Assembly: GCA_017880825.1 (NCBI GenBank)
Contig: JADGRN010000004.1
Location: 1 to 19,258, forward strand
DNA: 19,258 nt
DNA from: Methylophilaceae bacterium
Lineage (GTDB): Bacteria; Pseudomonadota; Gammaproteobacteria; Burkholderiales; Methylophilaceae
Direction: 5' to 3'
Below are positions 1 through 8,742 of the stretch, piece by piece. Numbering within the stretch: position 1 is the stretch's first letter; each line of letters begins with the position of its first letter. The notes beneath the pieces are model-generated. The model did not search any database, was not told the origin of the DNA, and was given only the letters and a program-made list of their open reading frames with translations. A program made the position numbers and the translations under genes.

Positions 1-38
1 GTGGTTATGCTGTTACTTCAATAGCCAAGGAGGGCAAA

Positions 39-575
39 ATGAAACGCAGATTGTATTTCATGCTTCCGGACATCAGCGCAGCGCGACATGCATGGAAAGA
101 GATGCTGCTTGCATGCGTTGATAATCGCAATATTCACTTTCTTATCAAAGCTGGTACGCCTTTAGCCCACCGAATGCAACCTGCCGATATCCTGGAGAGA
201 ACCGATGCGCTGCATGAGGGCGGCATGGGTATTCTTCTGGGCGCGGCGCTTGGCCTGCTGGCGGGTGTTCTGACGCTGTTGTTTCCGCATGAGTATTTCC
301 CCTTGTGGTACACCAATCTGGACTGGACTGGCATACTGGCCATTACCACCCTGGTTGGTGCAGTCGCTAGCGGGTTAGGCATGGCGATGCTGGGAGTTGG
401 CCTTTCTAATTCCGACTTGGAAGCAGCCAAAGATAAGATCAGTCGTGGTGGGGTGATGATGATTGTTTCCGTGCCATTGCACCGACTAAGTGAGCTCCGC
501 AGGGTGGTTGAGACCTTGCATCCAGAAGCCGAGTATTACGGTGTCTGGCCAGCCAAGCATGCGGTCTTTCCCTAG
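39..575 (+). CDS. Two-helix membrane protein, DUF1269/stress-protein-like
   Basis: This 178-residue protein has a soluble N-terminal part (about 1–60), two hydrophobic glycine-rich helices (about 62–82 and 97–121) separated by a short loop, and a soluble C-terminal part (about 125–178). The layout of two alpha/beta-like segments around a glycine-rich membrane hairpin resembles DUF1269 / general stress protein 17M-type proteins. That assignment rests on pattern, not on a diagnostic motif, and no catalytic residues are evident. A strong Shine-Dalgarno AAGGAGGG at 27–34, four bases from the ATG, fixes the start. It is convergent with the 300-residue minus-strand gene ending at 664, and the 88-base gap between them holds overlapping hairpins. 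A role in stress tolerance would be inference from the neighbouring operon only. Confidence 0.75.
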   Translation: MKRRLYFMLPDISAARHAWKEMLLACVDNRNIHFLIKAGTPLAHRMQPADILERTDALHEGGMGILLGAALGLLAGVLTLLFPHEYFPLWYTNLDWTGILAITTLVGAVASGLGMAMLGVGLSNSDLEAAKDKISRGGVMMIVSVPLHRLSELRRVVETLHPEAEYYGVWPAKHAVFP

Positions 576-607
576 ATCGCGCTTGGTTTTGCTGTAGTCC
601 GTTTAGC

Positions 608-654
608 TTGGGCTAAATGTAATGCAGCCCAACAATCATAGTAAATGTTGGGCT
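608..654. repeat. Palindromic repeat copy 1 with a third complementary arm
   Basis: Three mutually complementary arms lie in the gap between convergent genes: TTGGGCT (608–614), AGCCCAACA (626–634) and TGTTGGGCT (646–654). The middle arm can pair with either neighbour (7 bp with an 11-base loop, or 9 bp with an 11-base loop), so two exclusive hairpins are possible. Bases 608–633 match 5183–5208 at 23 of 26 positions in the same orientation. It may act as a transcription terminator for one or both converging genes. The run after the last arm (TCGCTTTG) is only weakly T-rich. Confidence 0.6.
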
Positions 655-663
655 TCGCTTTGA

Positions 664-1566
664 TCAACCAAAGTTTCGAATGAGATAACCCGGAAAATGC
701 GAGCTGCAGGCCATCACATGGGTAATGGCCTCTCTGTCATACTCGTCCCCTGAACGATAGCTTTCGAAAAATGTATTGAGCCTGCGAACATGCTCGGGCA
801 TTGCATTCACCGCCTGTAGTCCGACCGAAACACCGTAATTGGTGAAGGCAAATTTGACATGGTGCAGCTCTGGTTCACGGCAGAAATAGCCCTCATCTAT
901 CCACATCTCATCCAGTATGCCCAGGCAGCGCGCCTTCTGCACTCTCGCCCAACCCTCTTCGGGAAAGAACTGGGTCATCCATAACATCATGCCGAGGCCC
1001 AGATCCTGGGTGATAAAAAGATCGAGAGCTGTTCGGTCAATCAGCAGGCGCATGTCGGCGATCTCGCGCGACAGCGCCTTTTCATCGAGCAGACGGTAGG
1101 AAACATAACCATCGAAGGCATCGAGCGCGCCAAATCCATAGCCCGGATAAGGGCTGCTCAGATCCTCGTTCATCTTCCAGATGACGCCACGGCCCGGCAC
1201 GATGAAAGCATCGTGAATCTGGCGCACAAGCTCCACCCCTTTTTGCCTGTAGTCCGGGAGATGTCGGCTGAGAATGGAGAGCGCATAAAGCCACATGGCG
1301 AGGTAATGGAAATACTGGCCATCGCGATCAGGCGCTTCGCCAATGCGAATGCCGCGGGGACGGCCGAGCACGCGATTAACCTCTGCAACAAGCCATTCTG
1401 CCTGGTCGAGATATTGGCGTTCTTTCGATTCGGCGTAGAGTGAAACGAGGAGGACAACGCCAAAGGCATCGGTCCACAAATACCTGAGACCATTTGGCCA
1501 GATGCCCTCTGCGCGCATCCAGGCCAGTTTGTCGATGACATACTGCGTGTCCTTGCACACTGTCAT
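664..1566 (-). CDS. Uncharacterised 300-residue protein, possible alpha/alpha-barrel fold
   Basis: I do not recognise a named family. The protein is largely helical and rich in aromatic residues. Segments such as WTDAFGVVLLVSL (31–43) and DGQYFHYLAMWLYALSIL (82–99) look like the repeated inner helices of six-hairpin glycosidase or terpenoid-cyclase-like alpha/alpha toroids, which is a fold guess only. There is no signal peptide, so it is probably cytoplasmic. I chose the ATG at 1566 because GAGG overlaps the preceding stop at a suitable spacing and because the longer in-frame reading from 1842 lies inside the coding region of the upstream gene. It starts 8 bases after the stop of the methyltransferase/esterase fusion, so the two are almost certainly co-transcribed and perhaps translationally coupled. 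It is the last gene of the stress operon. Confidence 0.8.
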   Translation of the reverse strand: MTVCKDTQYVIDKLAWMRAEGIWPNGLRYLWTDAFGVVLLVSLYAESKERQYLDQAEWLVAEVNRVLGRPRGIRIGEAPDRDGQYFHYLAMWLYALSILSRHLPDYRQKGVELVRQIHDAFIVPGRGVIWKMNEDLSSPYPGYGFGALDAFDGYVSYRLLDEKALSREIADMRLLIDRTALDLFITQDLGLGMMLWMTQFFPEEGWARVQKARCLGILDEMWIDEGYFCREPELHHVKFAFTNYGVSVGLQAVNAMPEHVRRLNTFFESYRSGDEYDREAITHVMACSSHFPGYLIRNFG

Positions 1567-1574
1567 GGTTTGCC

Positions 1575-3578
1575 TCAAAGGCCAAATGGATAAGTATCCG
1601 GAAAGCCTTCTATCTCCTCTGTCTTTAGCGGCGTTACGGCCTTGGTTTCGTCGAACCAGATGTATTCGTCGAATTGTTGCGGCAGAACCGCCTGAAAATA
1701 GTGACTTTGAAGTTCTGTTTCGGGCCGGTAGATTACGCCGATGGCGCGTTCGAGCCGTGGCTTCATCAGCTGTTCGATGAGGTCGGTCATAATCGGGCTG
1801 CGCAAAGGCAGCAGAAAGTGCGGACTGCCGGCTTCGTGACACAGCCGCTCGTAGCTGTCGGGCAGGGCCGGGCGGACGGTTTTTATTTCCATTGGCTCAT
1901 CCCAGTTCGAGGCCGCCGCGACCGTTCCGCTGTTCGTCCCGAAGCCGATCGAATAGGCCGCATTGCCGAATTCCTGCCGGCACAGATGGCCGATATTGTA
2001 TTCGCCGCGCAAAGACATTTCGGTTGCTGTGGAGTCACCCACGTGCGAATTGTGCGCCCAAACGATCGCCTTGCTATGGGGCCCGTGAAAATCGAGCAGC
2101 GTCTTTAATGTTTCGAACATATGGCTGTCGCGCAAATTCCAGGAGGAGCGAGAGCCGTAATACATGGTGCGGTAATAATGCTCGGCATTAGCGACAAGGC
2201 GGGCGTTCTGCACGGCATCCAGAAACCGCTCTCCATCATGCTCGGCATAGGCCTTGCGCTTCTGCATCAGCTCCATGAGCATGGAGACAACCTCATTCTC
2301 GCAGGTCTCGTAGGCGCCCGTCAGCGTAGCGTGGCCGTAGGTGGCAGGATCCGCCTGCCATGGCGTCAGGCATCCATAGCGCTGGCGTGCGACTTTTGCG
2401 GTTTGCGGGTCAATGTCATCCAGGTAGCTCAAAACCGAGCGAATTGAATTGTAGAGACTGTAAAGATCAAGGCCATGAAACGCTACTCTGTTGCCAGGTT
2501 CGACATCGGCATTGCGCTCGCGCAACCAGTTAACGAAATTCAACACCTCGCGGTTGCGCCACATCCAGACGGGGAAGCGGGCGAAGGCTGTCCATTCGGA
2601 TGGGGGATATTCAGCATGCCGAACGTAATGGTCAATACGCGCAGCGTCTGGCCAATCGCCCTCGATAGCGATAAAAGTGAAGCCCTTGCGCTCGATGAGC
2701 TCGCGCGAGATACGCTCGCGCATACGATAGAATTCCGAGGTGCCATGCGTCGCTTCTCCGAGGAGAACGACACGCGCATCGCCGATGCGATTGAGCAGCG
2801 GTTCGAGGTCAGCCGAGGTTATCGTTTCAAACTTTTCGCAAGATGTCGCGATAGCCTTTGCCAGCGCTCCCTCGGCGGTCTTGACTGCCGGACGAGGCGC
2901 AGGCGGGACGTAATGACCATCTTCCGGCGCCCAGCCTTCTTCCCCTACCAAAGGGACGAAGCGGACATCAGCGATATCTTCCGTTTTGTATTCGTGCTCC
3001 GATACGCGGACGACGCGCACCAATTCCTGATATCGCCGATCGCTCCCCACAGGAATAACCAGTCGGCCTCCGATTTTAAGTTGCGCCTTCAGAGATTCCG
3101 GTATCTCGGGCCCGCCTGCCGCGACCACAATCGCATCATAGGGCGCTTGATCAGGCCAGCCGCGGGTTCCGTCAGCATGTAGCACATGCACATTCTTATA
3201 GCCGAGGTCGGCCAGTACTGCACCAGATTTCTCGGCGAGTTGGCCGATACGCTCAATCGTGTAAACTTCCTTGGCGATTCGCGAGAGGATGGCGGCGGCG
3301 TAACCTGAGCCAGTGCCGATTTCCAGCACCTTTTCACCACCTTCAAGCCCCAAAGCCTCGGTCATCAACGCGACGATATAAGGCTGGGAGATGGTCTGAT
3401 TTTCTGCGATAGGCAACGGCGCGTCTTCATAGGCAAATTCCCGCAGAGACTCAGGCAGGAAGGCTTCGCGCGGCACTGTTCGCATTGCGTCGAGAACCAG
3501 ATATGAGCGCACGCCACGGTCGGCGATCTGACTGTCAACCATGTTATCGCGGAGCTTCGCAAAATCGATTTTATTCAT
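1575..3578 (-). CDS. Protein-L-isoaspartate O-methyltransferase fused to erythromycin-esterase-like domain
   Basis: This is a 667-residue two-domain protein. Residues 1–215 are a PCMT domain. It has the SAM-binding motif VLEIGTGSGYAAAI at 84–97, an upstream AENQTISQP segment (58–66) and a terminal PLVGEEGW. PCMT methylates isoaspartyl residues of aged proteins to allow their repair. A proline-rich linker (about 220–235) leads to an erythromycin-esterase-like domain (about 250–645) with the family motifs GEATHGT (274–280), AIEGDWPD (304–311) and WAHNSHVGD (507–515), which supply the conserved Glu and His residues. Many members of that family have no proven macrolide esterase activity, so the substrate is unknown. 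GGAGG at 3587–3591 supports the ATG at 3578. The gene sits between a CBS-domain gene and the 300-residue unknown in an operon led by hsp20, which suggests a stress or protein-damage role rather than dedicated drug resistance. Confidence 0.9.
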   Translation of the reverse strand: MNKIDFAKLRDNMVDSQIADRGVRSYLVLDAMRTVPREAFLPESLREFAYEDAPLPIAENQTISQPYIVALMTEALGLEGGEKVLEIGTGSGYAAAILSRIAKEVYTIERIGQLAEKSGAVLADLGYKNVHVLHADGTRGWPDQAPYDAIVVAAGGPEIPESLKAQLKIGGRLVIPVGSDRRYQELVRVVRVSEHEYKTEDIADVRFVPLVGEEGWAPEDGHYVPPAPRPAVKTAEGALAKAIATSCEKFETITSADLEPLLNRIGDARVVLLGEATHGTSEFYRMRERISRELIERKGFTFIAIEGDWPDAARIDHYVRHAEYPPSEWTAFARFPVWMWRNREVLNFVNWLRERNADVEPGNRVAFHGLDLYSLYNSIRSVLSYLDDIDPQTAKVARQRYGCLTPWQADPATYGHATLTGAYETCENEVVSMLMELMQKRKAYAEHDGERFLDAVQNARLVANAEHYYRTMYYGSRSSWNLRDSHMFETLKTLLDFHGPHSKAIVWAHNSHVGDSTATEMSLRGEYNIGHLCRQEFGNAAYSIGFGTNSGTVAAASNWDEPMEIKTVRPALPDSYERLCHEAGSPHFLLPLRSPIMTDLIEQLMKPRLERAIGVIYRPETELQSHYFQAVLPQQFDEYIWFDETKAVTPLKTEEIEGFPDTYPFGL

Positions 3579-3704
3579 CTGTCATGCCTCCAAGCTGATG
3601 GAATGCAGGAATATGGAGTTTAGCACTCCCAGTGCAGGCGGAACTGTTTTTCACCCGCATTGTATTGATATTCCAGATCTCCTTGATAGGCGTGCTTTAG
3701 CGCC

Positions 3705-4022
3705 TCACCGATGCGGCGCACCCCCCTGATCACGCATGTGGCAGATAGCTTCATACACGCCAGTATTTTCCTGCACGATAGCCAAGTGTCCTACCATGAT
3801 ATCTCCCACGGTGAGAACGGCAGGGTCGAGTCCGGTGGCGACTACTTCCACCAACACATCACGGTCAGTAACGATGCCGATCGGTCTGCGTCGCTCACCC
3901 TCCTCCTTTATCACAATCACGTCACCAACGTGGTGTTTGCGCATGAGCCGGGCAGCCTCGATGATGGTGGTTTCCCTTGTTACACTAATGACTTCGCGCT
4001 TGCAGATTTCACCAATAGCCAT
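3705..4022 (-). CDS. CBS-domain protein, apparently truncated by a frameshift
   Basis: The first 60 residues form a clear CBS motif: ICKREVISV, then TTIIEAARLM, HHVGDVIVI and PIGIVTDRDVLVEV. A second repeat begins with LTVGDIMVGHLAIVQENTG and ends at CHMRDQG before a short tail GAPHR and a stop at residue 106. Family members usually continue through GVRR and a second PVVD..G strand, to about 140 residues. Removing one base from the C6 run at 3721–3726 restores GVRR and opens the frame to a TAA at 3620, giving about 133 residues, though the extension does not show the usual PVVD motif. CBS pairs bind adenine nucleotides and sense energy state. AAGGAGA precedes the ATG. It lies between the coiled-coil ORF and the methyltransferase fusion in the same operon. 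It could be a pseudogene, a sequencing error or a genuinely short protein. Confidence 0.75.
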   Translation of the reverse strand: MAIGEICKREVISVTRETTIIEAARLMRKHHVGDVIVIKEEGERRRPIGIVTDRDVLVEVVATGLDPAVLTVGDIMVGHLAIVQENTGVYEAICHMRDQGGAPHR

Positions 4023-4087
4023 GACAGTTCTCCTTCCCTCGGTGGGGTTCTAAAATTACTGATTAGTGTCTAAGCCTAGAAGCTCCG

Positions 4088-4267
4088 TCACAATGAAACT
4101 GCTATAGCGTCATATTTCAGCGTATGCACCAGCGCATACTGTTCCAATTTGTCGCACAAGGCGGCATTACAGGCTTCTAAACAGTTGATGCGCCGCTCTA
4201 ATTCCTCAGTTCTCTGCGCGAAGTGACGTTCAAGTTGCCGACGAAGCTCTTCCAGTTCTTCTTCCAT
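4088..4267 (-). CDS. Small coiled-coil protein, 59 residues (68 if frameshifted)
   Basis: The reading frame starts MEEELEELRRQLERHF and continues as a charged, heptad-like helix to about residue 45 with cysteines at 29, 33 and 38, ending in LKYDAIAVSL. No family is recognised. The ATG at 4267 has no Shine-Dalgarno. A better start, the ATG at 4293, lies 5 bases after the hsp20 stop with AAGGTGGGG upstream, but it is one base out of frame. It reads MCDDNEKK up to an A7 run (T7 at 4271–4277 on the + strand) and then diverges. One extra A would give a 68-residue protein beginning MCDDNEKKAMEEELEELRR. The position directly behind hsp20, in the same operon, suggests a stress-related partner or oligomerisation factor, which is inference only. 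Confidence 0.55.
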   Translation of the reverse strand: MEEELEELRRQLERHFAQRTEELERRINCLEACNAALCDKLEQYALVHTLKYDAIAVSL

Positions 4268-4298
4268 GGCTTTTTTTCGTTGTCGTCACACATAATAA

Positions 4299-4814
4299 TT
4301 ACCCCACCTTGATGGTTTGACGACGGGACTTTTCCGTTTTAGGCAGCCTAAGCTCCAGCAGACCATCCTTGGAAGTCGCTTTGGCGCGTCCGCCGTCTAC
4401 CTCTTCCGGCAGCCTGACGGTGCGGGCGAATGAGCCCTGCGAGATTTCGCGGCGGTAATAGTCACCCTTTTCCTCTTCCGACTTAGATTCACTACTGCCC
4501 TTGATGGTCAACGATCTGCCATTAACCGAAATATCGAGATCCTTTTTGTCCATGCATGGAACTTCGGCGCGCACAATAATTTCTGCGTCCCGATCGACGA
4601 TATCAATGTTCGGCATCTTCAATTCAAATTGGGATGGCAATACGTTCAAGAGTGACCGCTCCCGAGCCAGTGGGTGCAGCCAGTCAGCAGGGATCCAATT
4701 CTCGAAGTAGCGCTCGATTTCGTCGATTGGACCAAATGTGGATATCGGCGAGGTTTTCTTCACCCTACTGGTTGAGGGTGAGACAGCAGTTCTTTGCTTG
4801 ACTTGGGTTTTCAT
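4299..4814 (-). CDS. hsp20: Hsp20 family small heat-shock protein
   Basis: This is a 171-residue alpha-crystallin-type chaperone that holds unfolding proteins in a refoldable state in the cytoplasm. The N-terminal arm contains IDEIERYFENW, as in other Hsp20 proteins. The alpha-crystallin domain runs from about residue 65 (PNIDIVDRDAEIIVRAEVPCMDKKDLDISV) to the SFARTVRLPEEVD and DGLLELRLPK strands, and the tail ends in an IKV motif of the IxI/V type that docks between dimers. I start it at 4814 because AAGGAGG lies five bases upstream. An in-frame ATG at 4904 would add 30 cysteine-rich residues that do not look like Hsp20. It leads the minus-strand stress operon, and a 15-bp hairpin lies just before its ribosome binding site. 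Confidence 0.93.
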   Translation of the reverse strand: MKTQVKQRTAVSPSTSRVKKTSPISTFGPIDEIERYFENWIPADWLHPLARERSLLNVLPSQFELKMPNIDIVDRDAEIIVRAEVPCMDKKDLDISVNGRSLTIKGSSESKSEEEKGDYYRREISQGSFARTVRLPEEVDGGRAKATSKDGLLELRLPKTEKSRRQTIKVG

Positions 4815-4819
4815 GATGG

Positions 4820-4826
4820 CCTCCTT
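4820..4826 (-). promoter_or_regulatory. Ribosome binding site that decides the hsp20 start
   Basis: On the minus strand this reads AAGGAGG, five bases before the ATG at 4814. It is a near-perfect Shine-Dalgarno and argues against the in-frame ATG 90 bases further upstream. Confidence 0.8.
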
Positions 4827-4832
4827 AAATGG

Positions 4833-4865
4833 CAGATAAAAACACAGAAACTGTGCTTTTATCTG
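4833..4865 (-). promoter_or_regulatory. 15-bp hairpin in the hsp20 leader, possible RNA thermometer or operator
   Basis: In minus-strand RNA the arms (4851–4865 and 4833–4847) pair over 15 bp with a UUU triloop at 4848–4850. All pairs are Watson-Crick except one G-U. The mismatch in DNA (A against C on the + strand) becomes a G-U wobble only in the minus-strand transcript, which hints at selection on the RNA. The hairpin ends six bases from the Shine-Dalgarno. It does not cover the Shine-Dalgarno directly and no U tract follows, so it is neither a classical ROSE/fourU element nor an intrinsic terminator. Confidence 0.5.
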
Positions 4866-4967
4866 GATGCCACAATCCGCGCAATGGCCTTTTTCAGGTT
4901 TCAAATGGATTGTTTAAACGACCGCCCACTAACTGATTACATCCTAGGTAGTTAGCAATTGTCTGAC

Positions 4968-4981
4968 TTGATGTAGATTAA
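4968..4981. promoter_or_regulatory. FNR/ANR-like box upstream of the stress operon
   Basis: The sequence TTGATGTAGATTAA matches the FNR/ANR consensus TTGAT-N4-ATCAA at 9 of 10 fixed positions. It lies about 155 bases upstream of the hsp20 ATG in an AT-rich stretch. Oxygen-sensing regulation is known for some Usp/CBS/Hsp20 stress clusters in other proteobacteria, which makes the box plausible, but a match of this size can occur by chance. Confidence 0.35.
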
Positions 4982-5180
4982 GTTTGTTGTGGTTTTTCCG
5001 AATTAACTTGACATTAGGGTTGGGGATTAATTAAAAAATTCTGGACGGATTCATTTTGGTGGCGATTCGCAAGGCATTGGGTGGCGTCTTAACTTGCGCT
5101 GCTTGGACGCGGCAGAGGGAATTGGAGAAGCGCGCGGAATTTGACCTCAGTTATCCTTTTATGCCGCGCCGAGCATGGTG

Positions 5181-5209
5181 GGTTGGGCTAAATGAAATAT
5201 AGCCCAACC
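5181..5209. repeat. Palindromic repeat copy 2, hairpin downstream of prmB
   Basis: GGTTGGGCTA (5181–5190) pairs perfectly with TAGCCCAACC (5200–5209) around a 9-base loop. The inner 26 bases (5183–5208) match 608–633 at 23 positions in direct orientation. It lies about 40 bases after the prmB stop and could terminate prmB transcription, although no clear U tract follows. Confidence 0.6.
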
Positions 5210-5247
5210 ATCGGGAGGTTATTTGACGGTCTCACCCGACAACACAA

Positions 5248-7639
<2,392 letters not shown>

Positions 7640-7716
7640 ATTTTGTAGGAACCTGACAAATGATGATTCTAACAGCAGGGCGGGGCTCAGGCGAGCAATG
7701 CCGGTGTGACGAGATG

Positions 7717-7831
7717 TTAAGTCGGTGAAGTGGCCGGTTTATCTATTTCAATGGCGTTTTTTTCCAGCATGGCAAGCTGACGTACCAGACTTGCCAGCTT
7801 TTCTTCCGGTACTGGCCGCGCGAACAGGAAG
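7717..7831 (-). pseudogene. Relic: C-terminal tail of an EAL phosphodiesterase domain
   Basis: Immediately after the dapD stop, a different minus-strand frame reads FLFARPVPEEKLASLVRQL and continues for 18 more codons to a TAA at 7719–7717. The (Y/F)LFARPxP motif is the signature end of EAL domains that degrade cyclic-di-GMP. Nothing else of the domain remains, because dapD occupies the upstream sequence. There is no start codon or ribosome binding site. It appears to be the fossil 3' end of a gene lost by a deletion or insertion that brought it next to dapD. Confidence 0.6.
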
Positions 7832-8659
7832 CTAGATGCCGCGCAGTAATTCGTTAATGCCGACCTTGCCCAAGGTCTTGGCGTCAACTTTCTTGACGAT
7901 TACCGCGCAGTAGAGACTATAGCTGCCATCCTTGGACGGCAGGTTGCCACTGACGACCACCGAGCCTGACGGGATGCGGCCATAGAATACTTCGCCGGTT
8001 TCACGGTCGTAGATTTTGGTCGATTGGCCGATGTAAACACCCATGGAAATCACGCAGTTGTCTTCAACGATCACGCCTTCCACCACTTCGGAGCGCGCCC
8101 CGACAAAGCAGTTGTCCCCGATGATGGTGGGGCCGGCCTGCACCGGCTCCAGCACGCCGCCGATGCCAACGCCGCCGGAGAGATGCACATTCTTGCCGAT
8201 CTGTGCGCAGGAGCCGACCGTGACCCAGGTATCGACCATGCTGTTTTCATCAACATAAGCGCCGATATTGACGTAAGACGGCATCAATACCACATTCTTG
8301 CCGATGAAGGAGCCGCGCCGCACCATGGCGTTGGGCACCACACGGAAGCCGCCGGCCTTGAAATCGTCAGCCGTGTAGTTGGCAAACTTTGGAGGCACCT
8401 TATCGTAGAATTTGGTGCAGCCGCCATCCATACGGATGTTGTCCTCCAGACGGAAGGACAGCAATACGGCTTTCTTCAGCCACTGATGGGTTTCCCATTC
8501 CTGAGTAGCGGCCTTGCGCGTGGCGACGCGCAGTTTGCCGGCGTCCAAGTCTGCCAGTACACCGAATACGGCATCCTTGATTTCCTTGCTGGCATTGGCG
8601 GGGGTGATGTCGGCGCGACGCTCGAAAGCATCCTCGATGATGGCTTGCAGTTGGCTCAT
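7832..8659 (-). CDS. dapD: Tetrahydrodipicolinate N-succinyltransferase DapD
   Basis: DapD transfers succinate from succinyl-CoA to tetrahydrodipicolinate, the step two ahead of DapE in the succinylase branch of lysine synthesis. The 275 residues match the family length. An N-terminal helical part is followed by a left-handed beta-helix of hexapeptide repeats from about residue 105, including [33 protein letters not shown] and the [18 protein letters not shown] segment. The C-terminus [11 protein letters not shown] is canonical, though it stops one residue short of the common ...ID ending, exactly where the EAL relic begins. The leader carries a 9-bp inverted repeat close to the start. Confidence 0.96.
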   Translation of the reverse strand: MSQLQAIIEDAFERRADITPANASKEIKDAVFGVLADLDAGKLRVATRKAATQEWETHQWLKKAVLLSFRLEDNIRMDGGCTKFYDKVPPKFANYTADDFKAGGFRVVPNAMVRRGSFIGKNVVLMPSYVNIGAYVDENSMVDTWVTVGSCAQIGKNVHLSGGVGIGGVLEPVQAGPTIIGDNCFVGARSEVVEGVIVEDNCVISMGVYIGQSTKIYDRETGEVFYGRIPSGSVVVSGNLPSKDGSYSLYCAVIVKKVDAKTLGKVGINELLRGI

Positions 8660-8669
8660 AACGGTTTCC

Positions 8670-8699
8670 GCAGTAAAAATAAAACTGCTATTTTACTGC
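8670..8699. promoter_or_regulatory. Inverted repeat in the dapD leader
   Basis: GCAGTAAAA (8670–8678) and TTTTACTGC (8691–8699) form a perfect 9-bp inverted repeat with a 12-base spacer, ending 11 bases before the dapD ATG. It could be an operator or a leader hairpin affecting dapD expression. Nothing in the sequence decides which. Confidence 0.35.
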
Positions 8700-8742
8700 A
8701 AACTGCGAGTTGGCGTGGGGCACGCTTATACGCTAATTGTTT

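Larger units (their letters stand above)
4815..5247. other. 433-base non-coding region between prmB end and hsp20 start
   Basis: From left to right it holds the hsp20 ribosome binding site and leader hairpin, a stretch on the minus strand (TTGAAA, 11 bases, CCATTG, around 4885–4905) that is only a poor match to a heat-shock promoter, an inverted repeat CTAACT/AGTTAG (about 4929–4955), the FNR-like box, an AT-rich block (about 4985–5040) and the second palindromic repeat. It is the likely promoter region of the hsp20 operon. I see no convincing gene in it. Confidence 0.6.

Noticed and set aside
1567..1842. N-terminal extension of the 300-residue protein to 392 residues
   Set aside because: It is arginine-rich out-of-frame translation of the esterase domain coding region, with no family-like character. 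The start at 1566 has a ribosome binding site.
2475..3182. 235-residue open frame on the + strand opposite the methyltransferase/esterase gene
   Set aside because: It is a shadow frame antisense to a gene with clear family motifs, without a ribosome binding site or recognisable domains.
3620..3628. TTAGCACTC, identical to one half of a CIRCE (HrcA) element, in the heat-shock operon
   Set aside because: The second half GAGTGCTAA is not found at the required 9-base spacing, and the site lies inside the operon near the end of the CBS gene rather than at a promoter.
4815..4904. 30-residue N-terminal extension of Hsp20
   Set aside because: The AAGGAGG at 4820–4826 directly precedes the internal ATG, and the extension would cover the leader hairpin.
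4885..4905. Heat-shock sigma-factor-like promoter (TTGAAA ... CCATTG) upstream of hsp20
   Set aside because: The spacer is too short and the −10 is incomplete compared with the sigma-32 consensus, so I mention it only inside the intergenic description.
5008..5036. TTGACA with a weak TTAAAA 17 bases later on the + strand, a possible promoter
   Set aside because: No + strand gene lies downstream before prmB, which is on the other strand, and the −10 is poor in an AT-rich stretch.
5059..5202. Possible 47-residue + strand ORF starting with GTG
   Set aside because: No Shine-Dalgarno, no recognisable motif, and its end runs into the palindromic repeat. It is probably chance.
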